Positions 1 through 8,018 of a stretch of DNA of 64,000 bases are shown here, in pieces. The DNA comes from an uncultured Prevotellaceae bacterium (GTDB lineage Bacteria > Bacteroidota > Bacteroidia > Bacteroidales > Bacteroidaceae), in the NCBI GenBank assembly GCA_902782305.1, contig CACZMV010000003.1, positions 1 to 64,000 on the forward strand, in the 5' to 3' direction. Both the position numbers and the translations under genes were made by a program. Under the pieces are notes generated by a model. The model was not told where the DNA came from. It was given only the letters and a program-made list of their open reading frames with translations, and searched no databases. The first letter of the stretch is position 1. The number at the start of each line of letters is the position of its first letter.

Positions 1-1
1 C

Positions 2-235
2 CTGAAGGACGAGCTGAAGAACACCGCCATCGTCATCACCTGCTACGACCGCAACGGTAACGAGGTGAAGCGCGTGACCAGCGACGACGACGCAGAGATC
101 GAGGACAATGAGAACGGAACCACGGAGAATGGCGAAACCACGGACTCAGGGAACAACGGATCTACGGAGAATGGCGGTAGCCAGAACCAGGGCGGTAACA
201 GCAACACCGGTGGTGGCGACTTGGGACAAAATTGA
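2..235 (+). CDS. C-terminal part of a probable HU-related DNA-binding protein (5' end outside window)
   Basis: The frame is open from the window edge and stops with TGA at 233-235, giving 77 residues. The first half (LKDELKNTAIVITCYDRNGN...) is folded-looking. The second half is a low-complexity tail rich in Asn, Gly, Thr, Glu and Ser. I do not recognise the domain from this fragment alone. The downstream gene is a smalltalk-type micro-protein, and in Bacteroides and Prevotella such genes normally follow a HU-related DNA-binding protein gene, so that identity is inferred from context. The N-terminal domain that would decide it is not in the window. Confidence 0.5.
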   Translation: MKDELKNTAIVITCYDRNGNEVKRVTSDDDAEIEDNENGTTENGETTDSGNNGSTENGGSQNQGGNSNTGGGDLGQN

Positions 236-270
236 CACTTTGAACTTTGAACTTTGAACTTTGAACTTTG
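236..270. repeat. Heptanucleotide tandem repeat (GAACTTT)n
   Basis: Directly after the stop codon there are about four tandem copies of the 7-mer GAACTTT plus one degenerate copy. Similar 7-bp repeats occur at other gene borders in this window (about 6815-6843, 10015-10038 and 30791-30819). They have no coding role that I can see. Confidence 0.8.
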
Positions 271-319
271 TAATCGACCTTGGTCGCTTTGACCTTTAGG
301 TCTAAGAACTTTGAACGTT

Positions 320-436
320 ATGAAGACGAATCGTATTGTTGAGGTAGCGGTGAAGGTGATAGTAGCCGCTCTCACAGCCTTCCTGACGGCCATCACAACC
401 ACGAGTTGCGCAGGTTATGGACCAATCGCTCTGTGA
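320..436 (+). CDS. smalltalk-family micro-protein
   Basis: This 38-residue ORF starts ATGAAGACGAATC and ends LTAITTTSCAGYGPIAL. It has one hydrophobic helix and a lipobox-like TTSC followed by a GYGP motif. That is the pattern I associate with the Bacteroides 'smalltalk protein' family: a basic N-terminus, a Val/Ala-rich helix, then Ser-Cys and Gly-Tyr-Gly-Pro. These micro-proteins usually sit between a HU-related DNA-binding gene and an N-acetylmuramoyl-L-alanine amidase gene. Here the upstream partner fits, but no amidase follows; a terminator comes 45 bp later. Their function is unknown. Confidence 0.7.
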   Translation: MKTNRIVEVAVKVIVAALTAFLTAITTTSCAGYGPIAL

Positions 437-481
437 GCGAAGTGAATAGTGAAACGCTTCGCTAGTGAAAAGTGAAAGAAG

Positions 482-520
482 TAGGAGCCTGACCAATGGG
501 GGTTAGGCTCCTATTTTTTT
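482..520 (+). terminator. Intrinsic terminator after the smalltalk ORF
   Basis: TAGGAGCCT (482-490) pairs with AGGCTCCTA (505-513), followed by seven T residues. It ends transcription of the DNA-binding/smalltalk cassette. Confidence 0.85.
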
Positions 521-531
521 ATCAGAAAGCG

Positions 532-558
532 TGAGACAGGTACCTGTCCCCGTGTTCG
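532..558. repeat. 27-bp palindrome-containing repeat, copy 1
   Basis: The element contains the perfect palindrome GACAGGTACCTGTC followed by CCCGTGTTCG. A second copy with one changed base (T for C) lies in the same orientation at 1321-1347. The two copies bracket the toxin-antitoxin genes. The palindrome resembles REP-type sequences mobilised by RAYT transposases, one of which is encoded at 45811-46824. Confidence 0.85.
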
Positions 559-650
559 GTTTACGCAGCAAAGATACTATTATTTTTTTGAAATACAACA
601 AAGTATCGCGAAATTTCCGATGATAGGCTCATCATTACAAAAAAAATATG

Positions 651-658
651 TATATTTG
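651..658 (+). promoter_or_regulatory. -7 promoter element of the toxin-antitoxin operon
   Basis: TATATTTG fits the Bacteroidota -7 consensus TAnnTTTG and lies 28 bp upstream of the antitoxin ATG at 687. Confidence 0.6.
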
Positions 659-686
659 CAGCCGAAACGTATAAACAATAACGATT

Positions 687-932
687 ATGACTGCAATAGA
701 ACTACGTGAAGAACTATTCCGCGAAATGAATCCTCTGCTTGATAGCGAAGCTGCTATGAAGAAGATTCTTTCGTACGTTAAGGAATTGGTTGTAGCCCAG
801 AATAAAAAGTCTGCCGTTGCCGCCCGCAAGGGTTGGGCTGCAGCAGCCAAAAAAGCTCATGCTGCAGGCGAAGATAAGCTCATGATTGCCGATGTCTTTG
901 AAGACGAGAAAATGGAGAATTGGCAATGGTAA
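687..932 (+). CDS. Antitoxin of a MazF/PemK-type toxin-antitoxin pair
   Basis: An 81-residue, mostly helical protein starting MTAIELREELFREMNPLLDS, with a Lys/Ala-rich middle and an acidic, aromatic C-terminus ending ENWQW. It lacks an obvious AbrB-type MazE fold, so the DNA-binding mode cannot be read from the sequence. The role is assigned from position: it directly precedes and overlaps a clear MazF/PemK toxin. Such antitoxins normally wrap the toxin through a flexible acidic C-terminus and repress the operon. The ATG at 687 follows the -7 element at 651-658. Confidence 0.75.
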   Translation: MTAIELREELFREMNPLLDSEAAMKKILSYVKELVVAQNKKSAVAARKGWAAAAKKAHAAGEDKLMIADVFEDEKMENWQW

Positions 933-1243
933 ATCAATATGATGTATATTGGGTGGACTTGAATCCCACTATCGGTGCTGAGATGCAGAAAATACGCCCA
1001 TGCGTAATTGTTAGTCCCAAGGAGTTGAATGATCATCTTGACACCGTCATCATCATTCCCATCACTTCGGCCATACATGGATACCCCTATCGCGTGGGGT
1101 GCCATATTATGGACCGTGATGGTGAGATAGCAACAGACCAAATACGAACTATCGACAAGAGGCGACTAAAAAACCGCATAACTGCTCTTGCTGCAGACGA
1201 GATTGCCAATCTGCAAGATATTTTGCATCAAATGTTCTGCTAA
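926..1243 (+). CDS. MazF/PemK-family endoribonuclease toxin
   Basis: A 105-residue protein beginning MVNQYDVYWVDLNPTIGAEM and continuing QKIRPCVIVSPKELN, the typical PemK/MazF opening (V-x-L-(D/N)-P-x-x-G-x-E-x-x-K-x-R-P-x-v-v-(l/i)-(s/v)). Members cut mRNA at short sequence motifs. The ATG at 926 overlaps the antitoxin stop within ATGGTAA (926-932), so the two are translationally coupled. A TTG at 920 in the same frame would add two residues but is less likely. The pair lies between two copies of a 27-bp repeat. Confidence 0.9.
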   Translation: MVNQYDVYWVDLNPTIGAEMQKIRPCVIVSPKELNDHLDTVIIIPITSAIHGYPYRVGCHIMDRDGEIATDQIRTIDKRRLKNRITALAADEIANLQDILHQMFC

Positions 1244-1320
1244 TTCTCCCTACAAATATACACGCCGTCGAGCGTGAGCAGGCTCGCCATGGTCATAATG
1301 GTCATGGTCATAATGGTCAA

Positions 1321-1347
1321 TGAGACAGGTATCTGTCCCCGTGTTCG
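1321..1347. repeat. 27-bp palindrome-containing repeat, copy 2
   Basis: A direct copy of the element at 532-558 with a single base change in the palindrome. It abuts the stop codon of the S41-like gene (TGA, forward TCA at 1348-1350). Just upstream (about 1288-1320) is a 15-bp tandem duplication built from GGTCATAAT and GGTCAT units. Confidence 0.85.
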
Positions 1348-3189
1348 TCAGTGACCTTGAATGAGGGTGGTCAGGAAATCCAAATCGTAGAAGTGGTCGT
1401 AGCCGAAGGCATAGCCCTCGGTAGGGGTGATGCCCGTATCGGTATTTGCGAAGTTCTTATCGGTGGAACGGTCGCGGTAGGTGGAGATTACGAAGTTCTG
1501 TCCGTCGGCCGTCTGCATGACCTGTATGCAGCAAGTTCCGCCATCCGTACGCTCACCCATGATGGGGAAGCCGTAATCCTTCATGAGCGTGGGGAACTGA
1601 TGAGCACACGAGAAGGCCACCTTGCTGGAGAGCACACCGATACGCATGCCACTGCAGTCGAACTTGGGGTTGGTATCGTCCTTCTCGTCGAACACGCCGT
1701 CGAAGTTGCTGTCCACATAGTAGGTCGCAATCTTGTTATTGCCCTCCAAGGCATCCTGCGACCAGAACTGCACCGTGCGGTTCTTGCGCAACATAGCAAC
1801 GCAGGCGCCCACGATGTCACAGGAGCCACCATTATTGATCGTGATGTCAATCACAAGGTTCTTCACACCGTCGGCCCTTGCCTGCCCGAGCCCATAGAGG
1901 AAGCCGATAAAGGCGTCCTTCTTATAGCTATTCATCAATACCTCCCAATCGGCCTCCGTCTTTGTGCTGGCATAATATTTCTGCCATGCAGCTTCGTCCA
2001 TATCCATGAACGAATTGAGAATGATGGCGGCAGTGGTCTTGGCGCTGTTGACTTGATAGAGCACGTCGCCGTAAGCCTGCTTGCGCATGTTCGACAGCTG
2101 GGTTTTAGTATTGTTGCGTGCATTCGTCGCGTTCAACCATTCCTTATACATGGCTAAGGCCTCAGGATAGTTGGTTGCAGCATCAAACAAGCGGTTTTCA
2201 TAAACGGTTTCGATGTTCTCAGGTACGCCTGCCGTTGCTCTAAAACTTGTGTGACCACCATCGTTAATCAAGTATTGCGTGGCCATTCTTCCCCAAGCAA
2301 AATCCATGTTGTTGGTAGATTGCAACAACTTCTTCACCACCTTGCCATTCTGCACCACGTCCAGGGTGGCATCGAAACCCTTCTCTGCCATTCCATTCTG
2401 TTCCAAGATGGTACGCCCTGGATAGCCGTAGAGGTTGTCGAACACGAAGCAAAGCTCCTGATAGCGGAACTTGGCCATATCTGCCGGCACCGTCTCACGC
2501 TGATAGGGCTTGGCGGCAAATTCCGGAGCGATGGTGTTGATGCTAAAGACATCCAGTTTGGTGCTTACAACCACCAAGTCGTCGTGATAGGAGGCATTGT
2601 GGAAGTTGCAGTCGGAATAGATGTCGGCCAGCGTGGCAAAGGGGAAATAGACGTTGCTGCCGTCGTCGTGCAGGTCAATGCTATACTTGCTGAAGTCCAG
2701 ACGGACGCCACCAGCAGGCTTGAACGTCGATACGTTTTCCATCTTGACGAACTTGATATACTTGCTGCCGTCGTACATCGCGTTGGGTGCAAGCGTTGGG
2801 TCCAGCATCCACATCAAATCTACGAAGCCGGCATAGGTCGTGGAATGGAGATAGTCGGCCTTGACATCCACGGTAGCCGTGCCGTTACGGGAAGCCAGTT
2901 GGTAGAGGTTGCCCTGACGAGTGACCTTCATTGCCTCGCCACCGGTCATCACCTTGTGGAAGTCGGCCACGGAGATATACGCCACACTGGGCAGATCGCT
3001 ATAGAAGCGTAACGACACTTGTCCATAAGTCTTACCGTCGCGGTTCACATCCACCATCTTATCCGTATAAGACGGCCCTGCATCGACGGGTGTAGGTTGG
3101 GGATTATCACCAGGATTGTCATTGTTGTCCGTACATGCTGCAAACAATATGACAGTCAGCAGCATCAGTAACTTCGTTATTTTTTCCAT
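1348..3189 (-). CDS. S41-family peptidase-like lipoprotein
   Basis: A 613-residue lipoprotein: the lipobox FAAC places the lipidated Cys at residue 19, followed by a short Asp/Asn/Pro linker. The C-terminal third resembles the tail-specific protease (S41/TSPc) fold: a strand-turn 'NLVIDITINNGGSCDIV' and, near residue 527, the segment 'KVAFSCAHQFPT', where Ser-527 is the likely nucleophile. 'GERTDGGTC' follows where the family's G-(K/R)-T-(F/D)-G segment lies. No PDZ domain is visible and the N-terminal 350 residues are not recognised. Substrate is unknown, probably a cell-surface or periplasmic protein or peptide. A gap of 17 bp separates it from the upstream DUF3943 gene, so the two are likely co-transcribed. 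Confidence 0.8.
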   Translation of the reverse strand: MEKITKLLMLLTVILFAACTDNNDNPGDNPQPTPVDAGPSYTDKMVDVNRDGKTYGQVSLRFYSDLPSVAYISVADFHKVMTGGEAMKVTRQGNLYQLASRNGTATVDVKADYLHSTTYAGFVDLMWMLDPTLAPNAMYDGSKYIKFVKMENVSTFKPAGGVRLDFSKYSIDLHDDGSNVYFPFATLADIYSDCNFHNASYHDDLVVVSTKLDVFSINTIAPEFAAKPYQRETVPADMAKFRYQELCFVFDNLYGYPGRTILEQNGMAEKGFDATLDVVQNGKVVKKLLQSTNNMDFAWGRMATQYLINDGGHTSFRATAGVPENIETVYENRLFDAATNYPEALAMYKEWLNATNARNNTKTQLSNMRKQAYGDVLYQVNSAKTTAAIILNSFMDMDEAAWQKYYASTKTEADWEVLMNSYKKDAFIGFLYGLGQARADGVKNLVIDITINNGGSCDIVGACVAMLRKNRTVQFWSQDALEGNNKIATYYVDSNFDGVFDEKDDTNPKFDCSGMRIGVLSSKVAFSCAHQFPTLMKDYGFPIMGERTDGGTCCIQVMQTADGQNFVISTYRDRSTDKNFANTDTGITPTEGYAFGYDHFYDLDFLTTLIQGH

Positions 3190-3206
3190 AATTGTTTTTT
3201 AACTTC

Positions 3207-5654
3207 TTACAATCGACAGGTCAGACCAATCTTGGCCTCGAACGTGCTGGCATGCACATTGTCGTGATACTTGTAGTTGGTGTGACGAATGAAGTAAGAC
3301 CCCTGAGCGATGATGCCCCATTGCTTCGTCAGATGGAACTCCAGCACGGGATTGATAATCAGGAGTCCAGCATTGCCCTTGTCGCCCTGAGCATTCAGAT
3401 AGCGAAGGTCGAAGCCCGTCACTTCCTTGAACTTGTCCTTGTCGTCGGCGATAGAGCGCAGATATTCTTCCGTGAATTCGCCACTGACAATGCGTGCCTG
3501 CAGTGGTGCCAGCTTATCCTCGTATCCCTTGAAGGTAAAGATGCGGAAATACTTGGCGTTCAGCGTGAAGCGTGCCGTGTTGCCAAAGTCGAGCACCGTC
3601 TTGGTCTTGATGCTGAAACCGCTACCCATATTGTAGTCGCGCTCGATGACGTTGAAGTAGTCGCTCTTGGTACCACCCAGCAGAATACCACTCAGGAAGA
3701 CGCGCTGCTCAGCACGAGAAAGCGCTGCCTTGGGCTGTTTCATCACAAACATAAAACCAGGACCAAACGATGCGGGCTCGCTGATACGGTAGGGTGTCAG
3801 GTCAGAGCCGTCCTTGATGGGTTTGGAGTCATAATAGTTGAAGTGCTGATAGAAACCGAACTCACCATACATGCTCTTGGCGTGTTCGTTCTTTGCCGTA
3901 TGGTCGATGATAGGCGTACTCCACAGACGACCCATGATGTTGATGTTGTTGATGATGGGTTGGCTGCCACCGAAGGAGAACGTAGCATCGAAGTCGAAGA
4001 AGTCGAAAGGCTTGGTATGCTTTTCGCCGTCGACACCTGCGCCATAGACAAAGCCGATGTTTACATACGGGCAGTAGTCGCCACGGAACAGGGCACCATC
4101 GTCAGCCACATAGCGCAGACCGGTCGAGAACGATGCCTGGATGGGTAACGCTTTGAAGTCATGATAATGGTAGTGATCATGCTTGACGCGCCAAGCATCG
4201 CCGCTGATGATACGATGGATTCCCTGAACGGGGTTTAACAAGGTAGCCAGTGCCTCACGCCAGAAGCGGTTCCAACCGCGCGTGCGGTCGTCGAGTGGCG
4301 TAAGACTCAGGCGGTGCAGTGTTTCACCAATGGCCATACCGCCACAGGTGGTAGCGAAGAGGTCGTTAATGGCAGGGGGATCGGTCTCGCCGAAGAACTC
4401 CCATTCAGCCGAACCCAACAGGGCGAAGGGTGCCGATTCCCAATAACTCAAGCCGTTGGCACGCGCCGCATTGAAGTAGAGGTTGCCATGATAGGGGTGA
4501 GCGAACATGTTCATGGTGAACAGGTCGTTATCCCACACCATACCCCTGCGGAAGTTTTCGCCGATGCTATTCAGCGTAGTCTTTACAAAGGGTTCCTTCA
4601 CCAGATAACGGTCCATCAGATGCACGCCGACATTGATGCCGGTTACTTCGAGGGCCGCACCCCAGAAGCACTTCTTGGGTTCAAGAGCCATTGTGCTATC
4701 GCCCGTCTCCTGATGGTTTTCAGCTACCTTCTTCCTTAAATTGGTGTACTGCCAGAGGTCGTCGCGATTGCTCCTGTGACGACGAATGGTCAGACCAGCT
4801 TCGAAGATAGGACGACTGCGGTAGCTCGTAAAATGGTGATAATAGCGCGTGTCGCCCCAACCCACAGAAGCAAAGGCGCCCAGTGTCTTGTTGAACTGAT
4901 AGTCGGCATTGATGCGCGCTTGCAGTGCATAGAGGCGCTGGGGCTTGTCGCTTTCACTTTTCTCAAAGGTTTCGATATGGGCAAAACCTATGTCGCCGCT
5001 GATACTCCACTTGGGTGACAGCTGGAAATACTGACCAAGGCGATAGTAGACGGCACCGGAAAAGCGGCTACTCAAACCCATAAAATGCGTGCCGATACCT
5101 ATGATATTATAGGTACTCTTGTTTCGATAGCGTATGGCGAAATTCGCCTTGCTCTGATTGCCACCGAACAGCATGAAGTCGATGGTAGTCTTCGGGCTGA
5201 TGTTCACCAGACCGATGCGCGTGGCGCCAGGAATCGTGTCTTTAGTATAATTGATGATACCAAACTGCCATCCGCCCTCGATATGACGAGCGGTATTGAA
5301 AATACCAATCTGCGCGCCCTTCAGCGAATCGGCATAGTTGAAGGCCGCAACTTGCCAGCCACCCATTTCGCCGGAAGCTACATTCAGCATACCGCCCAGC
5401 TGCACGCCTTTGTACATATTCTGGGTCAGGTTTGTGATAGCACTGAGTTGCACACCATTGAAGGTGGCACCCGAATTGTTGGTGAATGTCGACAACTGCA
5501 GACCCTTTCCACCATCGGAAGCTACCGACGAAATGACACCCACCTGCACGCTCTTCGTCGTGTCCTGAATGCTGACTATTCCTACGGGCGAGCGCTGTGC
5601 CCGAACGCCTACAGCGGCTATGATAGCAACGGAGAATAATAGTATTTTTTTCAT
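3207..5654 (-). CDS. DUF3943 outer-membrane protein with N-terminal surface repeats
   Basis: An 815-residue protein with a signal peptide ending VGVRAQ. Residues ~30-170 contain a repeated hydrophobic motif (GVQLSAITN, GVQLGGMLN, GWQVAAFNY, GAQIGIFNT, GWQFGIINY), like the LA_2272-type surface repeat. From about residue 330 the sequence matches DUF3943: HLMDRYLVKEPFVKTT, NMFAHPYHGNLYFNAAR and SAEWEFFGETDPPAINDLFAT. The C-terminal half is β-strand rich and ends in an aromatic/Arg residue pattern, consistent with an outer-membrane barrel. Function is unknown. Two -7-like elements (TACCTTTG and TAATTTTG) lie about 90 bp upstream. Confidence 0.8.
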   Translation of the reverse strand: MKKILLFSVAIIAAVGVRAQRSPVGIVSIQDTTKSVQVGVISSVASDGGKGLQLSTFTNNSGATFNGVQLSAITNLTQNMYKGVQLGGMLNVASGEMGGWQVAAFNYADSLKGAQIGIFNTARHIEGGWQFGIINYTKDTIPGATRIGLVNISPKTTIDFMLFGGNQSKANFAIRYRNKSTYNIIGIGTHFMGLSSRFSGAVYYRLGQYFQLSPKWSISGDIGFAHIETFEKSESDKPQRLYALQARINADYQFNKTLGAFASVGWGDTRYYHHFTSYRSRPIFEAGLTIRRHRSNRDDLWQYTNLRKKVAENHQETGDSTMALEPKKCFWGAALEVTGINVGVHLMDRYLVKEPFVKTTLNSIGENFRRGMVWDNDLFTMNMFAHPYHGNLYFNAARANGLSYWESAPFALLGSAEWEFFGETDPPAINDLFATTCGGMAIGETLHRLSLTPLDDRTRGWNRFWREALATLLNPVQGIHRIISGDAWRVKHDHYHYHDFKALPIQASFSTGLRYVADDGALFRGDYCPYVNIGFVYGAGVDGEKHTKPFDFFDFDATFSFGGSQPIINNINIMGRLWSTPIIDHTAKNEHAKSMYGEFGFYQHFNYYDSKPIKDGSDLTPYRISEPASFGPGFMFVMKQPKAALSRAEQRVFLSGILLGGTKSDYFNVIERDYNMGSGFSIKTKTVLDFGNTARFTLNAKYFRIFTFKGYEDKLAPLQARIVSGEFTEEYLRSIADDKDKFKEVTGFDLRYLNAQGDKGNAGLLIINPVLEFHLTKQWGIIAQGSYFIRHTNYKYHDNVHASTFEAKIGLTCRL

Positions 5655-5735
5655 CTTTATCGGTTTTTTACTTTAGATACCTGTGCCGCTTGTCTTGCGC
5701 GCTTGTCTGGGCATATTTATTGTTTTAAGCTGCAC

Positions 5736-5751
5736 CAAAGGTACAAAATTA
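5736..5751 (-). promoter_or_regulatory. Overlapping -7 elements upstream of the DUF3943 gene
   Basis: On the minus strand TAATTTTG (5751-5744) is followed at once by TACCTTTG (5743-5736); both fit TAnnTTTG. They lie about 85 bp before the start at 5654. Confidence 0.5.
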
Positions 5752-5877
5752 TTGCAATACGTCAGCATACTTCGTAAACCTTTAATGTTTTATAACAGAT
5801 CAGAGTAATCGACGAAGTCGCTTGCCATAGCAAGAACCGTCTCCTGATCTATTAAGCCTATTGACAATATGACAAAA

Positions 5878-5910
5878 ATATACCCCTGCATCATTTTGAC
5901 ACAGGGGTGA
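5878..5910 (-). terminator. Terminator of the fructan operon
   Basis: On the minus strand CCCCTG and CAGGGG arms around a short AT-rich loop are followed by TATATTTTTG. It lies just downstream of the fructokinase stop. Confidence 0.7.
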
Positions 5911-5930
5911 TACCATGGATATTCAACACT

Positions 5931-6812
5931 TTACTTCACCTTAGCCACTAGCTCAGCAGGATATTTGGGCATGGCTCCGTTTTGGGTGCAGACGTAGGCT
6001 GACACCTCTACGGCTATGCGATGAGCCTCTTCCATGGGCTTGCCATTGAGGATGGCAGCACAGAAGGAGCCCGTGAAAGAATCGCCGGCACCTACGGTGT
6101 CAGCAACGGTCACCTTAGGAGTATCTTGGAATGAAGTCAGACCAGGGGCAAAGACATACGAGCCGTTGGTACCACAAGTGAGCACCAGCATTTTCAGTTT
6201 ATATTCTGCAAGTATCTTCTCGCAGATGCCTCGCATGTCAAGATCGTCGTAGCCATACATACGCTTGATGACAACCAATTCCTCATCGTTAATCTTCAGG
6301 ATGTTGCAACGCTTGAACGACTCCTCGATAACGTCCTTCGTATAGAACTGCTGGCGCAGGTTGATATCGAAAATCTTGATGCAGTCGTCTGGGGTATCGT
6401 CAAGGAACTGACGGATAGTTGCCCATGACACCACATTGCGCTGAGCCAAAGAACCAAAGCATACCGCACGCGCACTTTTGGCCACCTCGGCAATCTCGGC
6501 AGTATAGGGAATGTTGTCCCATGCTACGTTTTCCTTAATCTCATAGGCAGGAATACCGTCGCCCGAGAGTGTAACCTGCACCGTGCCCGTAGGATACTGG
6601 ACACGAGGCATCAGGTAGTTCAAACCGTGTTCTTTCAGTGCATCGATGGTTTCTTCAGCCAAAGCATCCTCACCCAAGGCACTAACAGCCAAGGTCTCCA
6701 GACCGAATTGTCCTGCATGATAAGCAAAGTTGGCAGGGGCGCCACCCAGTTTCTTTCCTTCGGGAAGTACATCCCATAATGCCTCACCGAGGCCTACTAC
6801 ATAACGTTTCAT
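5931..6812 (-). CDS. Fructokinase (PfkB/ribokinase family)
   Basis: A 293-residue PfkB-family sugar kinase that transfers phosphate from ATP to imported fructose in the cytoplasm. Visible family marks are GEALWDVLPEGKKLGGAPANFA at the N-terminus (sugar-binding Gly-Gly region) and the signature VADTVGAGDSFTGSF near residue 240, whose Asp is the catalytic base. Length is normal for the family. It is the last gene of the transporter-GH32 group and follows the MFS gene after 39 bp of spacer that contains CTTTGAA-type repeats. The equivalent kinase lies beside the fructan locus of Bacteroides thetaiotaomicron, which supports fructose as substrate. Confidence 0.92.
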   Translation of the reverse strand: MKRYVVGLGEALWDVLPEGKKLGGAPANFAYHAGQFGLETLAVSALGEDALAEETIDALKEHGLNYLMPRVQYPTGTVQVTLSGDGIPAYEIKENVAWDNIPYTAEIAEVAKSARAVCFGSLAQRNVVSWATIRQFLDDTPDDCIKIFDINLRQQFYTKDVIEESFKRCNILKINDEELVVIKRMYGYDDLDMRGICEKILAEYKLKMLVLTCGTNGSYVFAPGLTSFQDTPKVTVADTVGAGDSFTGSFCAAILNGKPMEEAHRIAVEVSAYVCTQNGAMPKYPAELVAKVK

Positions 6813-6851
6813 ATTCTTTGAACTTTGAATTTTTAACTTTGAGATTTGTGA

Positions 6852-8012
6852 TTACCTTTTAATTCGGGGGATATAGGTAAAGAGGTAGATGACACCTACA
6901 GCCATGACTGCTACGGCACCTGCCTGACCAACAGCATCGCTGCAGAAACCCATGATGAGTGGGAAGATGGTGCCACCGAAGAGACCCATGATCATCAAAC
7001 CGCTGACCTCATTCTGCTTGTCGGGTACGGAGAGCAATGCCTCAGAGAAGGCCATCGAGAAGATGTTGGAGTTACCATAGCCTACCAAGGCGATAGCCGT
7101 GTAGAGCACCATCTTCGATTCGCCACTGAACATCAGAATCATGGATGCAGCCATCAGACAAACGCTGATGATGAAGAACCAGCGGGTCTTCATGATACGG
7201 AGGAAGAACGAACCCGTCAAGGCTCCGATGGTACGGAAAATGAAATACAAGGATGTGGCAAAGGCGGCTTCGTTGAGCGTCATGCCCACACGTTCCATCA
7301 ACAGCTTGGGTGCGGTGGTGTTGGTTCCCACATCGATACCCACATGGCACATGATGCCGAAGAACGACAGCAGCACAATGGGCTTACCCAGCAGACGGAT
7401 GCAATCCATGAACGACGACGACTTACCCTCCTGTATATCTTCCTGAATAGGAGTAACCCACAGCAGTGCCGTAGCCAGGATGCCGACAATGAAATAAACG
7501 AGGAACAGCACGCGCCAATCGTATCCGAACGTAGGCATAACTGCTGTAGCACCCCACATGGCCAAGTAAGGAGCGAGGAACGAGGCGATGGCTTTCACAA
7601 ACTGACCGAAAGTCAGGGTTGATGCCAGGTTCTTGTCGCCGATAATCAGCATAGCCAATGGGTTGATACTGGTCTGCATAAAGGCATTGCCGATGCCCAG
7701 AAGCGAGAAGGCGATGAGCATTACGGTAAACGAACTGCCCAGCAGGGGGATGAACAGCGACACAACCGTCACAATGAGCGACAGCAATACCGTGTTTTTA
7801 CGTCCTATCTTGTTCATCAGCATACCCGTAGGCACACTGAAGATAAGGAACCAGAAGAATACCAATGAGGGGAAGATGTTAGCAACAGAGTCGGTAAGAC
7901 CCAAGTCTTCCTTCACATAGTTGGAGGCGATGCCCACCAGATCCACGAAGCCCATGCAGAAGAAGCAGAGCATCACGGGGATCAGATAAATCGATTTGTT
8001 TTGATTACCCAT
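6852..8012 (-). CDS. MFS sugar transporter (FHS-type, probably fructose)
   Basis: A 386-residue integral membrane protein with about 12 hydrophobic segments. It opens with YLIPVMLCFFCMGFVDLVGI and carries the MFS loop 2-3 motif as 'GMLMNKIGRKNTVLLSL'. It resembles the fucose-hexose-proton symporter group. It sits between the fructanase (6-bp gap) and the fructokinase, so import of fructose released by the GH32 enzyme is the likely role. Substrate is inferred from context, not from residues. Confidence 0.88.
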   Translation of the reverse strand: MGNQNKSIYLIPVMLCFFCMGFVDLVGIASNYVKEDLGLTDSVANIFPSLVFFWFLIFSVPTGMLMNKIGRKNTVLLSLIVTVVSLFIPLLGSSFTVMLIAFSLLGIGNAFMQTSINPLAMLIIGDKNLASTLTFGQFVKAIASFLAPYLAMWGATAVMPTFGYDWRVLFLVYFIVGILATALLWVTPIQEDIQEGKSSSFMDCIRLLGKPIVLLSFFGIMCHVGIDVGTNTTAPKLLMERVGMTLNEAAFATSLYFIFRTIGALTGSFFLRIMKTRWFFIISVCLMAASMILMFSGESKMVLYTAIALVGYGNSNIFSMAFSEALLSVPDKQNEVSGLMIMGLFGGTIFPLIMGFCSDAVGQAGAVAVMAVGVIYLFTYIPRIKR

Positions 8013-8018
8013 ATTGTA

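Noticed and set aside
1351..2157. Long open frame on the plus strand opposite the S41-like lipoprotein gene
   Set aside because: It has no signal, family or ribosome-site support and mirrors the codon pattern of the clear minus-strand gene.
3192..4148. 318-codon open frame opposite the DUF3943 gene
   Set aside because: Antisense shadow: the minus-strand frame has a signal peptide and known domain; this one has no recognisable feature.
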